Counted from the stretch's first letter, positions 8,889 to 17,354 are shown. The stretch: DNA of 64,000 nt from Sphingomonas aerophila (GCF_014199305.1 NZ_JACIJK010000013.1:1-64000); one strand, 5' to 3'. The notes: a model not told the origin generated them from the letters alone. Translations and numbers: made by a program.

Positions 8889-9709
8889 GCGAGTGCTTTC
8901 TGCGCGCGTTGGAGCCATTCAAGTGTCGCCGGCACATCGACCAAACGATAACGGGCGGCGGTAGGCCGCGCCGGGCCGACCAGGATGCCGGTTCCACCCA
9001 TGGTTGCTGCGGCCTCGAACGCCACCTCGTCGGTGTGGTCGTCGCCGATAAAGATCGGGCGCCCGGCCGCCATCACCGGATCGGCCATCAGGGCGCGCAG
9101 GGCCGTGCCCTTGTCCTCCCCGGCGACCTTGATCTCGAACACCATCTTGCCGGGCTGTAAGGTAAGGCCGTCGCGCTCGGCCAGCTTGGTCGCAAGCGCG
9201 CGGCACGCTTCTTCGGCGGCCGGCGCAGTCCGGTAGTGCAACGCGGCCCCGAACGGCTTCTCCTCGACCACCAGCCCCGGCGTCGCACGTTTCAACGCCC
9301 GCATGTCCGCAACGACCTCCGACAGGGCAGCGGGCGTGGCAGGGGTGATAAGCCGCCCGTCCGGGAAGCGGACTTCCAGGCCATGACTTCCGCTCGCCGC
9401 GAAACGCCCCCCGACCAAAAGCCTATCGATCTCCCCTAGCGCACGTCCGCTGATAATCGCGACGCGACCCTGAAGCGACACGAGCAGGCGCGGCAAGAGA
9501 GACTTGAGCACTTCCTCGACGATCACCGCATCGGGCTGCTCCGCGATGGCGACCAGCGTTCCGTCGAAATCCAGGAACAGGCTGCTCTCGCGCAGCAACT
9601 CCTCTGGTGGTGCGGGAAGCTGTTCCGCCACGCCGGGGTCGGTTTCTTCCACTAACGGTGGTCGTCCGGCGTGATCACCGCCATCTGTCGCTGCAACTGC
9701 GAAGGCCAT
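8885..9709 (-). CDS. otsB: Trehalose-6-phosphate phosphatase
   Basis: HAD-superfamily phosphatase that removes phosphate from trehalose-6-phosphate. LFLDFDGTLV near residue 40 carries the nucleophilic aspartate, IISGR follows, and IGDDHTDEVAF near 218 holds the metal-binding acids. This arrangement is characteristic of OtsB. Length 274 is normal. The ATG at 9709 has no clear ribosome site; a GTG near 9633 with a GGAAGAAA stretch upstream is a possible alternative start that would remove a non-conserved N-terminus. First gene of the operon; a general-stress-like promoter lies upstream at 9786-9809. Confidence 0.93.
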   Translation of the reverse strand: MAFAVAATDGGDHAGRPPLVEETDPGVAEQLPAPPEELLRESSLFLDFDGTLVAIAEQPDAVIVEEVLKSLLPRLLVSLQGRVAIISGRALGEIDRLLVGGRFAASGSHGLEVRFPDGRLITPATPAALSEVVADMRALKRATPGLVVEEKPFGAALHYRTAPAAEEACRALATKLAERDGLTLQPGKMVFEIKVAGEDKGTALRALMADPVMAAGRPIFIGDDHTDEVAFEAAATMGGTGILVGPARPTAARYRLVDVPATLEWLQRAQKALA

Positions 9710-9783
9710 GGGGGCGTAACAAGCTGGAACCCGCGGCGTTCCTCGCGCCTGCGGATCGATTGCGTTCGTCGCGCTCGGACGCG

Positions 9784-9809
9784 GGAACGTTCGTCATCAT
9801 ACGCGTTCT
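9784..9809. promoter_or_regulatory. Putative bidirectional sigma-EcfG (general stress) promoter
   Basis: On the plus strand GGAAC (9784-9788) is followed by 16 bases and GTT (9805-9807), which fits the alphaproteobacterial EcfG consensus as I recall it (GGAAC-N16/17-GTT). Read on the minus strand, the same bases give AGAAC (9809-9805), 16 bases and GTT (9788-9786), one mismatch from consensus. The element is therefore nearly symmetrical. It could fire toward the Nudix gene (start 9900) and toward otsB (start 9709). Control of trehalose genes by the general stress response is known in other alphaproteobacteria. Confidence 0.5.
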
Positions 9810-9899
9810 GTCGCTTCAGAAAACAAGGGCGACGGGTCGATCAAGCCCGCGCCGGTCTAAAGGGGAAGCGACGATGCGCATCGATGCGGCGGGCAGGCC

Positions 9900-10373
9900 A
9901 TGGTAGTGAAGCGCAGTGCCGGCGTGCTGCTGCACCGCCCGGGCGCCCAAGGCCTCGAAGTTCTCCTCGTTCACCCCGGCGGCCCGTTCTGGCGCAACAA
10001 GGACGTGGGCGCATGGCAACTGCCCAAGGGGATGGTGGAACCCGGCGAGGATGATGAAACCGCCGCCCGGCGCGAAGCGGCCGAGGAACTCGGCATCCGG
10101 GTTGCCGTTCCCCTAACCCCGCTGGGCGAGGTGCGCCAGTCGGGCGGCAAGACGGTGGTCGCCTTTGCCGCTAGTCTTGACCTCGACCCAGCCAAGGTCG
10201 TCAGCAACACGGTGGAGATCGCCTGGCCTCCCCGAAGCGGCAGGACCATGACAATCCCCGAGGTCGATCAAGCGCGCTGGTTCGGCCTGGATCAGGCACG
10301 CACCATGATGCTGGTCAGCCAGGCCCCGTTCCTCGACCGCCTGATCGAGCGGTGCGGTGCGGATGCCGGATGA
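9900..10373 (+). CDS. Nudix hydrolase
   Basis: Small cytosolic pyrophosphohydrolase of about 157 residues. The Nudix box is clear at about residues 43-65 (LPKGMVEPGEDD then the REAAEELGI core), fitting GX5EX7REUXEEXGU. RSAGVLLHR at the start and a final PFLDRLIER are common in Nudix proteins that act on nucleoside diphosphate derivatives or diadenosine polyphosphates. Specificity cannot be inferred. It is transcribed away from the trehalose operon and may share its stress-type promoter. The next gene begins 32 bases downstream on the same strand. Confidence 0.92.
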   Translation: MVVKRSAGVLLHRPGAQGLEVLLVHPGGPFWRNKDVGAWQLPKGMVEPGEDDETAARREAAEELGIRVAVPLTPLGEVRQSGGKTVVAFAASLDLDPAKVVSNTVEIAWPPRSGRTMTIPEVDQARWFGLDQARTMMLVSQAPFLDRLIERCGADAG

Positions 10374-10405
10374 CCTGACCGCATCCGCTGGGCTAGCGTC
10401 AGCTC

Positions 10406-11383
10406 ATGCCCCGCAATCCCCATTACGCCGGCCCGTCGAGCGATCACTTCGACGGAACACGCTTCTTCAACCCCGGCGAGCCCTCAACCGACCGCAGCCT
10501 GGGCCAGGTTCTGCGCTGGAAGATGGCAGACGCTGCGGCAAAGTGGCCAACGGGCGCACCCGTCACGCCTGCACGTCCAGCAGCCAGGGTCGATGCGCTG
10601 ACCGTCACCATGGTCGGTCACGCGAGCCTGCTGATCCAGGTCGCCGGGCTGAACCTGCTGACGGATCCGGTCTGGTCCGATCGTGCGAGCCCGTTGAGCT
10701 TCGCCGGCCCCAAGCGGGTTACGGCACCGGGTGTGGCGTTCGAGAACCTGCCCCCGATCGACGCGGTCCTGCTCAGCCACAATCACTACGACCATATGGA
10801 CGTCGCCACGCTCCGCCGATTGCAGGCGAGCTTCGCGCCGCTGTTCGCCATGCCGCTAGGCAACGACGCGATCGTCAGGGCGGCCGTGCCGGGCGCGCGC
10901 ATCGTCGTCGGCGACTGGCACGATCGCCTTGATCTGGGCGGAAACTGCTCCTCGACACTGACCCCCGCCAATCACTGGTCTGCCCGGGGCGCCCGTGACC
11001 GCCGAATGGCGCTATGGTCGGGGCACTGGATCCACACACCCGTGGCCAGCATCTGGTTCGTCGGTGACACGGGCTACGGAACCGGCAAAATCTTCCATGA
11101 CCTGCGCGCCCGTCATGGGTCGCCCGATCTCGCCCTGATCCCGATCGGCGCGTACGAACCGCGCTGGTTCATGGGCGACCAGCATGTCGACCCGGCAGCG
11201 GCGGTCCGCATCATGCAGGACCTTGGCGCCGCCCACGCGCTTGGCATCCATTGGGGCACGTTCCAGCTCACCGACGAGCCGCGCGAGGCTCCCGTGGATG
11301 AGCTGGCGACCGCGCTCGCCGACGCCGACATCGCACCCGACCGCTTCGTGGCAGCGGAAGCGGGCGCGACCTATCGCTTCTGA
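10406..11383 (+). CDS. Metallo-beta-lactamase-fold hydrolase (NAPE-PLD/UlaG-like)
   Basis: About 325 residues, no signal peptide. It carries the metal-binding motif SHNHYDHMD at residues 124-132, preceded by GHASLLIQVAGLNLLTDPVW and followed by TPANHWSAR, FVGDTGYG and the C-terminal GIHWGTF. This order matches the bacterial relatives of N-acyl-phosphatidylethanolamine phospholipase D and the UlaG group of Zn-dependent hydrolases. Substrate unknown; a phospholipid-like phosphodiester is possible by homology. The stop codon abuts the stop of the convergent gene on the other strand (TGA then TCA), with no spacer. Confidence 0.88.
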   Translation: MPRNPHYAGPSSDHFDGTRFFNPGEPSTDRSLGQVLRWKMADAAAKWPTGAPVTPARPAARVDALTVTMVGHASLLIQVAGLNLLTDPVWSDRASPLSFAGPKRVTAPGVAFENLPPIDAVLLSHNHYDHMDVATLRRLQASFAPLFAMPLGNDAIVRAAVPGARIVVGDWHDRLDLGGNCSSTLTPANHWSARGARDRRMALWSGHWIHTPVASIWFVGDTGYGTGKIFHDLRARHGSPDLALIPIGAYEPRWFMGDQHVDPAAAVRIMQDLGAAHALGIHWGTFQLTDEPREAPVDELATALADADIAPDRFVAAEAGATYRF

Positions 11384-12499
11384 TCAGCCGGCCGGCTTGA
11401 ATGAGAAAAGCTGTGTCCGGACCGAGGGCGGCGCGCCGGGGGTGAACCACTGCGTGTCCTGGATGTGACTAGCCGTCACGTACATCGTCCCGTCCGGCCC
11501 TTCGGCGAAGGTATCGGGCCAGCGCAGCCGCTTGTCGGTCAGCACCGTTTCCACTGTCGACCCGGCCAGACGCTTGATCGAATAATCGGTGGGCGAAGTG
11601 AGATACAGCACCCCGGCCTTGCTCATCCACAGCCCGTCCGCGACATGGGTCTGCGCCACCGTCTTCACGCCCGCCGCGCGGTCCTGCTCGCCCCTGCCCT
11701 GTTGCAGCAGCGCCGTGTCGATCGAGTATAGCGTCTTGCCGGTCAGCGCCTGCCAATAGAGCGTGCGTCCATCGGCTGAGATCGCGATGCCGTCGGCGGA
11801 GAACATGGGCTGACGGCCATCCGGGCGGACCAGCGGCTTGCCCTCGATTTCCACCTTCACCGTCTTGTCGATCTGGGTCGATGGGTGCCCGTCGAGCGCG
11901 CGCCAGCTCTTGCCGTATTCAAGGTCGACGACGATGATCGCGCCGCGCGTGCCGCTATCGGTGATGTAGCCGATCTTTCCGTCGGGTGAGAATCGGATGT
12001 CGTTCAGATAGGTCCCTTGCAGCGCGACGTCGCCGGGAACGGCAATGACCTTGCTAACCTGATTGGTTTGCAGGTCCACCTTGACCAGCTTGGGCGCGCC
12101 TTCGAGGATCTTCTCATTGCCGGGCGCGCCGGGGTCGAGCACCCACAAGTTGCCATGACCGTCCGGAACGATCGACTGCACGCAGACGAAATAGTGCCCG
12201 ACCGGCAGCTCGTTGGCGCGCGCGTTGCGCCAGCTGTTCCACTTGGCATCGGGATAGGGGCGCAGACTGCCGTCCTTCATCACCTCCGCGACGGAGATCG
12301 GCGCGTCATCGGTCCAGCGCGGGAAGTTCACGAAGCGGCGGCCATCCGCGACCACGGCGACGCCGGTCACCTGATGATCGAACTGGGCGACCTGAGTCAG
12401 TTGCCCGCTGCGCCCTTGGGCCTGGGCGATCCCCAGCGCCGTCGCGGCAATCAGGCCAGCGGCGGCAACGCCGACGATCAGGGAAGTGGCTTTCGTCAT
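11384..12499 (-). CDS. Secreted major-royal-jelly/Yellow-family beta-propeller protein
   Basis: About 371 residues counted from the ATG at 12499. A signal peptide (MTKATSLIVGVAAAGLIAATALGIAQA) targets it to the periplasm. The rest is a beta-propeller of the MRJP/Yellow family, seen in QVTGVAVVADGRRFVNFPRW, GNLWVLDPGAPG, YLNDIRFSPDGKIGYITDSG, GIAISADGRTLYWQALTG and LRWPDTFAEGPDGTMYVTASH. Bacterial members have no settled function; propellers of this type bind small ligands or act as lactonase-like enzymes. An AGGAG ribosome site about 8 bases before the ATG supports independent initiation. The frame is nevertheless open without a stop into the upstream hydrolase. Confidence 0.85.
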   Translation of the reverse strand: MTKATSLIVGVAAAGLIAATALGIAQAQGRSGQLTQVAQFDHQVTGVAVVADGRRFVNFPRWTDDAPISVAEVMKDGSLRPYPDAKWNSWRNARANELPVGHYFVCVQSIVPDGHGNLWVLDPGAPGNEKILEGAPKLVKVDLQTNQVSKVIAVPGDVALQGTYLNDIRFSPDGKIGYITDSGTRGAIIVVDLEYGKSWRALDGHPSTQIDKTVKVEIEGKPLVRPDGRQPMFSADGIAISADGRTLYWQALTGKTLYSIDTALLQQGRGEQDRAAGVKTVAQTHVADGLWMSKAGVLYLTSPTDYSIKRLAGSTVETVLTDKRLRWPDTFAEGPDGTMYVTASHIQDTQWFTPGAPPSVRTQLFSFKPAG

Positions 12500-13411
12500 G
12501 GGAAGGCTCCTGTCGGTACTGTCGGCGAGGGTGGCGATATCGCCGGTGAAGAGGTGGATCAGGTGTCGCGCGACCTCGCGCGGGTTCTCGCGTTGCGCGA
12601 AGTGGCCAACGCCTGGCACCGTCACAAAGGCGAAGGGACCGGCGAACTTGGCCGGCACCGTGCTGCTTGCCGAGGGCGGGTTCACCCCGTCGTCCGCGCC
12701 CTGGACGTAGATTGTCGGCAGCGAAAGCGTCTGCGTTTCCCTGATCTTGTCTTCCAGCCAGATGCTGCGGGGATCGGGCTCCGCCTCTTCCCAGCGGCAG
12801 CGATAGCTATGAAGCGTCACATCGACCCAGTCGGGATTGTCCCATGACCGGGCGACGCGGTCGAACGTCGCCTCGTTATACCAGCCGGCGGGCGACCAGT
12901 TGTCCCAGTGCCGGCGTGCGAAGCCGCGGCGGTCGTCGCGCACCGCCTGGGCACCACGTTTGGTGGCCATGAACCAGTGATACCATTGCCGCTGCGTCTG
13001 GTCGAAGGATGGGGTCGGCACCCCGCCCAGTCGCGGCGGTGAGCAGAGCATCGCCATTCGCTCCGTCCGGTCGGGCCAGCCCACCGCCAGCGCCTCGGCG
13101 ATGTTCGATCCCCAGTCGTGGCCCGCCACCATGAACCGTTCGACGCCGATCGCGTCCATCAGCCCGATCATGTCGATCGCGAGCGTGGCGCTGTTCCCGA
13201 ACGGTGGCGCATCGCCATGCAGCCGCGTGTCGCCAAAGCCGCGCAGGGTGGGCACGATGGTCCGCAACCCCGCCCCGTGCAGCAGCGGCGCTATCTCGTC
13301 CCAGGTAGATGCGTCATCGGGCCAGCCATGGATCAGCAGCACCGGCTGCCCATCTCGAGGCCCGCCGTCCCGGTATGCGATGGTGGCATTCTCGATTGCA
13401 GCGGTCGGCAT
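11384..13411 (-). CDS. Alpha/beta hydrolase (epoxide-hydrolase type), open in frame into the downstream propeller gene
   Basis: Starting at the ATG at 13411 (MPTAAIENATIAYRDGG), about 290 residues form an alpha/beta-hydrolase. They include HGWPD near 28, nucleophile Asp99 in GHDWGS, a helical lid, and GVGHF carrying the histidine. An aspartate nucleophile in HDWG is typical of epoxide hydrolases and haloalkane dehalogenases. After residue 290 no stop appears: about 17 linker residues run straight into the signal peptide of the propeller protein at 12499. The whole frame would be a 675-residue fusion. Either a natural stop was lost, a base error is present, or the propeller start is an internal initiation site. 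Confidence 0.75.
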   Translation of the reverse strand: MPTAAIENATIAYRDGGPRDGQPVLLIHGWPDDASTWDEIAPLLHGAGLRTIVPTLRGFGDTRLHGDAPPFGNSATLAIDMIGLMDAIGVERFMVAGHDWGSNIAEALAVGWPDRTERMAMLCSPPRLGGVPTPSFDQTQRQWYHWFMATKRGAQAVRDDRRGFARRHWDNWSPAGWYNEATFDRVARSWDNPDWVDVTLHSYRCRWEEAEPDPRSIWLEDKIRETQTLSLPTIYVQGADDGVNPPSASSTVPAKFAGPFAFVTVPGVGHFAQRENPREVARHLIHLFTGDIATLADSTDRSLPMTKATSLIVGVAAAGLIAATALGIAQAQGRSGQLTQVAQFDHQVTGVAVVADGRRFVNFPRWTDDAPISVAEVMKDGSLRPYPDAKWNSWRNARANELPVGHYFVCVQSIVPDGHGNLWVLDPGAPGNEKILEGAPKLVKVDLQTNQVSKVIAVPGDVALQGTYLNDIRFSPDGKIGYITDSGTRGAIIVVDLEYGKSWRALDGHPSTQIDKTVKVEIEGKPLVRPDGRQPMFSADGIAISADGRTLYWQALTGKTLYSIDTALLQQGRGEQDRAAGVKTVAQTHVADGLWMSKAGVLYLTSPTDYSIKRLAGSTVETVLTDKRLRWPDTFAEGPDGTMYVTASHIQDTQWFTPGAPPSVRTQLFSFKPAG

Positions 13412-13543
13412 GGCGGCGAAGCGTTCGGCTCGCCGGTCCTGTTCCGCCCGCGCGGAAACTTCGCCCCCGCGTCGGGCGGAACGTCCGTGCCCTGTACATC
13501 GGTACGGGCATCCTCCAGCCTGCGCCAATCGGACATTCAGGGG

Positions 13544-14872
13544 ATGGAAATGCAGGACAACTGGTCGCGCACGACGAAAAGAAAATCCCTGCGCCTCAGC
13601 CTCCTTCTCGCGGCGGCGACCTTGGTGGCTGCGACACCGGCTTTGGCACAGGACTATGCCGCCCGCGTCGCGCGCGTGCTGAAGGCGACCCCCCTCATCG
13701 ACGGGCATAATGACTGGCCCGAGGCGCTGCGCGAGCGGGAGGGCGACGCGCGCTGGACGATGGACCTGACCGACCTGTCTGCCCGGCCTGAGCCGTACAA
13801 CACCGACATCAACCGTTTGCGGCGCGGCATGGTCGGCGCGCAATTCTGGTCGGTTTGGGTGTCCCCCGACCTGCCGGGCCTTGAACAGGTCGAACAGACG
13901 CTTGAGCAGATCGACCTCGTCCGGTCACTCGCGGCGCGCTCCCCCCAGACTTTCACGATCGTACGCACCGCGGACGAGGTTCGCCGCGCACACAAGGCTG
14001 GCCGCATCGGCTGCCTGATCGGGGTTGAGGGCGGCGGTCAGATCGATGCCGACCTATCGGTGCTGCGCACCTATGCGGCGCTGGGCGCGGGTTACCTGAC
14101 GCTGACCCATTCGCGAACCATTGAGTGGGCGGACTCGGCCACCGACGATCCGAAGCATGGCGGCCTGACCGATTTTGGCCGGCAGGTCGTGCGAGAGCTC
14201 AACCGCCTGGGCGTGCTGGTCGACCTCAGCCATGTGAACGAGGACACGATGCGCGATGCGCTGGAGGTGACCCGCGCGCCGGTGATATACTCCCACTCGG
14301 GCGCCCGCGCGATCAACGACCATCCTCGCAACGTGTCGGATGCGACGCTGAAGCTGGTCGCCGCCAACGGCGGCGTCGTCATGGTGGACTATGCGCCCGG
14401 CTACGTCTCCGATGCGTATCGCCGCTGGTCAGCCGATGCGGCCGCGGAAAAGACCCGCCTCAATGCGCCGCCCTATGGCGGGCTCGACATCGGCCAGCCT
14501 GAAAAGGCCGCGGCGGACTATGCAGCCTGGCTCGCCCAGCACCCTGCCCCGCAGGTCACGCTCGCGCAGGTGGCGGACCATATCGATCATGTCGCGCGGG
14601 TCGCGGGCGTCGATCACGTCGGGATCGGCTCCGATTATGACGGCGTGGGCTCGACCCTGCCGGCAGGGCTGGGTGACGTGACCACCTACCCTGCCCTGTT
14701 GGCGGAGATGATGCGGCGCGGCTGGTCGGACAAGGACGTCGCCAAGCTGGCGGGCGGCAACGTCCTGCGGGTCATGGCCGCGGCGGAGAAGGTGAAGACG
14801 CAGCTCGCCGGGGAACTGCCCGCGTCAACGCCGATCACCTCCCGCGCCGTGCGACCCGCAACCAACCGATGA
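13544..14872 (+). CDS. Membrane dipeptidase (peptidase M19), exported
   Basis: Zn-dependent dipeptidase of the renal-dipeptidase family, about 442 residues. After a basic stretch (TTKRKSLRLS) comes a signal peptide ending ALAQ near residue 36. Metal ligands are visible: H55 and D57 in DGHNDWP, Glu in GVEGGGQ, and histidines in DLSHVNE and YSHSGAR. IGSDYDGV near the end is also typical. Bacterial members hydrolyse dipeptides, including those with a D-residue at the C-terminus. I chose 13544; an ATG at 13550 fits the GGGGA ribosome site slightly better. Transcribed divergently from the hydrolase-propeller gene. Confidence 0.9.
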   Translation: MEMQDNWSRTTKRKSLRLSLLLAAATLVAATPALAQDYAARVARVLKATPLIDGHNDWPEALREREGDARWTMDLTDLSARPEPYNTDINRLRRGMVGAQFWSVWVSPDLPGLEQVEQTLEQIDLVRSLAARSPQTFTIVRTADEVRRAHKAGRIGCLIGVEGGGQIDADLSVLRTYAALGAGYLTLTHSRTIEWADSATDDPKHGGLTDFGRQVVRELNRLGVLVDLSHVNEDTMRDALEVTRAPVIYSHSGARAINDHPRNVSDATLKLVAANGGVVMVDYAPGYVSDAYRRWSADAAAEKTRLNAPPYGGLDIGQPEKAAADYAAWLAQHPAPQVTLAQVADHIDHVARVAGVDHVGIGSDYDGVGSTLPAGLGDVTTYPALLAEMMRRGWSDKDVAKLAGGNVLRVMAAAEKVKTQLAGELPASTPITSRAVRPATNR

Positions 14873-14875
14873 GTG

Positions 14876-16243
14876 TCAGGCGGCTGATCGGGCAAGGCCG
14901 CGGATCAGCCGCAACGCCGCGTGGACCAGCATCGCCAGCAGCAAGGCCGACGCGATCAGCGACGCGATGCTCGCCCCGATCACGCCCAGCGGCGGCATCA
15001 ACAGCGCCACGGCAATGAACAGCACGGCCGCGGCGACGACCCGAATCACCAGCGCCTGCGTCGCGTGACCCGTGCCGAGCAACACCGGCTCGAACCCCAC
15101 CGCCATGATGTCGAACCCCGCCGCGATGCCAAGCAGCACCAGAACCGGATAGGCGCCGAGGTACTTCGCCCCCGCGATCAGGTGCAGCGCGGGTGAGCCG
15201 AGCAACGGCACCAGCACACAGGTCGCGCCGCCCACCGCAACCGCCAGCTTGCCCGACTGGCGGACCAGCGCGACCAGCCCCTCATACGTGCGGCTGGCGT
15301 CGGCACGGCTCACCTCCGGAAACACGCCGCGCGCGAACATGTCGGCAAGGCGGACCAGCGACTGGCTGAGCTGATAGGCCAGGCGATAATTACCCGCCGC
15401 TGCCGCGCCGGTCACCAGCCCGACCAGCACCACTACCACCTGGCGTGACGCGACGGTCAGTGTCGATCCGATGTTGGTGACGAAGGCAAAGCGCCACAGC
15501 CCCGGATTTTCCGCCGGCGCGCGCAAGCCGCCCCGCCAGTGGCTCATCAATCCGGGTGCGGCACGTGACGCGCTGATCCAGTAGGCGACAGCGGTCAGCA
15601 CCTCGGACGCGGCCCAGGCGATCAGGAAGCCGGTGACCGTCGCATGCCACCACACCGCGATCCCCGCGCCGATGAACCGCACCAGCGGGGTCACGGCATC
15701 GGCCCCCGCCCCGGTCGCGAACTTGTCGTGGAGTCGAAGGACACCGACCGCAGTGGATCGGACGGACAGCAACAACACGAAGCTGAACAACAGCGCGTTG
15801 CGCGTCAGGTGGGGGGACCAGCCGAAGTGATCCTGCATCAACAGCATCGCAATCGACGCGAGCACGCAGCCGACCAGTGCCGCCCCCAGGTCGAGCAACA
15901 GGCAAAATCGCACGACCCGGGCCAGCGCCGCCATGTCGCCGCCGCCCGGCCGCTCACGGTGCGCCATCCCGAACCGCACCACGATCTGCCAGGTCTGGAA
16001 CCCGGCAAAGGCGGCCACCGCCTGTGCCGTGCTAAGCACGAGAGAGAACTGGCCGAACTTCTGCACGCCCAGCGACCGGGTCGCGAGCGCCAGGTAGACG
16101 ATCGACAGGACCGCACCGACCCCTTTGCCCGTCAACAGCCAGCCAACATTGCGCAAGGCGCGGCCGAACGGCGTCGGTTGCCGCGTGGAGGATACCAACG
16201 ACTTCTTCCCATTGTGTTCGGGTGCGATAAGGCGCGCACCCAT
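14876..16243 (-). CDS. Polysaccharide/lipid flippase (Wzx/MATE-like, oligosaccharide flippase family)
   Basis: Integral membrane protein of about 455 residues with 12-14 hydrophobic helices spread over the whole length. These include GVGAVLSIVYLALATRSLGVQKFGQFSLVLSTAQAVAAF near the start and VLVLLGIAAGFDIMAVGFEPVLLGTGHATQAL near the end. The pattern (LGVQKFGQFSLVLS, GAAAAGNYRLAYQLSQ) is that of Wzx-type flippases. It probably turns a lipid-linked product of the neighbouring cluster across the inner membrane. Its start codon overlaps the start of the divergent transferase gene within a CATG at 16241-16244, an unusually tight arrangement, so a later start cannot be excluded. Confidence 0.82.
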   Translation of the reverse strand: MGARLIAPEHNGKKSLVSSTRQPTPFGRALRNVGWLLTGKGVGAVLSIVYLALATRSLGVQKFGQFSLVLSTAQAVAAFAGFQTWQIVVRFGMAHRERPGGGDMAALARVVRFCLLLDLGAALVGCVLASIAMLLMQDHFGWSPHLTRNALLFSFVLLLSVRSTAVGVLRLHDKFATGAGADAVTPLVRFIGAGIAVWWHATVTGFLIAWAASEVLTAVAYWISASRAAPGLMSHWRGGLRAPAENPGLWRFAFVTNIGSTLTVASRQVVVVLVGLVTGAAAAGNYRLAYQLSQSLVRLADMFARGVFPEVSRADASRTYEGLVALVRQSGKLAVAVGGATCVLVPLLGSPALHLIAGAKYLGAYPVLVLLGIAAGFDIMAVGFEPVLLGTGHATQALVIRVVAAAVLFIAVALLMPPLGVIGASIASLIASALLLAMLVHAALRLIRGLARSAA

Positions 16244-17354
16244 GCGGATCGCCTTCCTTTATATCGCCGAGGCCTACCAGTGCTACCATGGTGCGGCGAT
16301 CGCGCTGGAACTCGCGGACCGGCATCGCTGGACGGTGGTGAACTATTACAACGACCCGGACACGCCGCATCATCTGGAGCGCGTACGCCGCGCCATGGAC
16401 GCGCCGCCGGGGAACTATCGGCGGCTGCACCGATCGTTCCTGACCCGCGCCCTCCAGCGCCTGAAGCGGCTTGGCATGTTCAAGGACATGGTGATGCGGG
16501 ACAACATCGCCGAATTGGACGGCTATGACGCGGTGTTCGCGGTGGAGAACACGGTTGCCGCGTTGCGCCGCCTGGGTGCCAAACATCCGGTGCTGATCTA
16601 CAGCCCGCACGGATTCGGCGATCGGGCGCGCGGCTTCATTCCCCGCATCGCCACCTTCGACCTGGTCCTTCTTGCCGGCCCGAAAACCGCCGCGCGGATG
16701 CTGGAAGCGAAACTGGTGCGAGAGGGTGGCTATGCACTGACAGGGTCGGTAAAGCTCGACACCGCCGCTCACCTGGCAACGGCAGAGGGGCTGCCCTTCG
16801 CCAGCCCGGGCCCCATCGTGCTCTATAACGCGCACAAGGAACCCAAGCTAACCTCCTGGTATCGCTTCATCGAACCCATGCTCGATGGGTTCGCGGCCGA
16901 CCCGTCGATCAACCTGATCGTCGCGCCTCACGTCAAGCTGTTCCGGCGTTGTAACGATGAGCTGCGCGATCAGTGGCGGGCGCGCAGCACCGCCAACGTC
17001 CTGGTCGACCCCGGTTCCGATCGGTCCGTGGACATGAGCTATGCGGTTGCAGCCGACATCTATGTCGGGGATGTCAGCAGCCAGGTATATGAATTCCTTG
17101 CCGACCCGCGCCCCTGCGTCTTCCTCAACGCGCACGGGATCGACTGGCGTGATGACCCCAGCTTCGCGCACTGGCATCTGGGTGACGTGGTGGACGATCC
17201 GGCGCAGTTGATGGACGCGATCCGCGCCGCCCCCGCCCGCCATGCACTCTATGTTGATCGGCAGCGCGCGATGGCGGCGGCGAGCCTGGGCGATACCAGC
17301 CCCGGCGCCGCGGCACGGGCAGCAGACGCGATCGTGGAATATGTCACGCGATGA
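16242..17354 (+). CDS. CDP-glycerol glycerophosphotransferase-like protein A
   Basis: About 370 residues, cytosolic or membrane-associated, without signal peptide. SPHGFGDRARGF, VLYNAHKEPKLTSWYRFIEP, APHVKLFRR, VDPGSDRSVDMSYAVAADIYVGDVSSQVYEFLADPRPCVFLN resemble the GT-B fold of the TagB/TagF family. That family moves glycerol-phosphate or ribitol-phosphate from a CDP carrier. The conserved tail DWRDDPSFAHWHLGDVVDDP is shared with the next gene, which is a paralogue. The gene product could transfer a phosphoglycerol-like group onto a lipid or glycan; this is inference from fold and context. Stop overlaps the next ATG (ATGA at 17351-17354). Confidence 0.72.
   Translation: MRIAFLYIAEAYQCYHGAAIALELADRHRWTVVNYYNDPDTPHHLERVRRAMDAPPGNYRRLHRSFLTRALQRLKRLGMFKDMVMRDNIAELDGYDAVFAVENTVAALRRLGAKHPVLIYSPHGFGDRARGFIPRIATFDLVLLAGPKTAARMLEAKLVREGGYALTGSVKLDTAAHLATAEGLPFASPGPIVLYNAHKEPKLTSWYRFIEPMLDGFAADPSINLIVAPHVKLFRRCNDELRDQWRARSTANVLVDPGSDRSVDMSYAVAADIYVGDVSSQVYEFLADPRPCVFLNAHGIDWRDDPSFAHWHLGDVVDDPAQLMDAIRAAPARHALYVDRQRAMAAASLGDTSPGAAARAADAIVEYVTR

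Noticed and set aside
9720..9745. A second EcfG-like site starting GGAAC at 9726
   Set aside because: The nearest CGTT lies only six bases away and the next is 32 bases away, so spacing does not fit.
13118..13543. Upstream extension of the dipeptidase frame to 13118
   Set aside because: It lies antisense within the hydrolase gene and would bury a clear signal peptide inside the protein.
13412..13843. Upstream extension of the alpha/beta hydrolase frame to 13843
   Set aside because: The extra residues are basic and low in information, overlap the divergent dipeptidase gene, and precede a normal hydrolase start at 13411.
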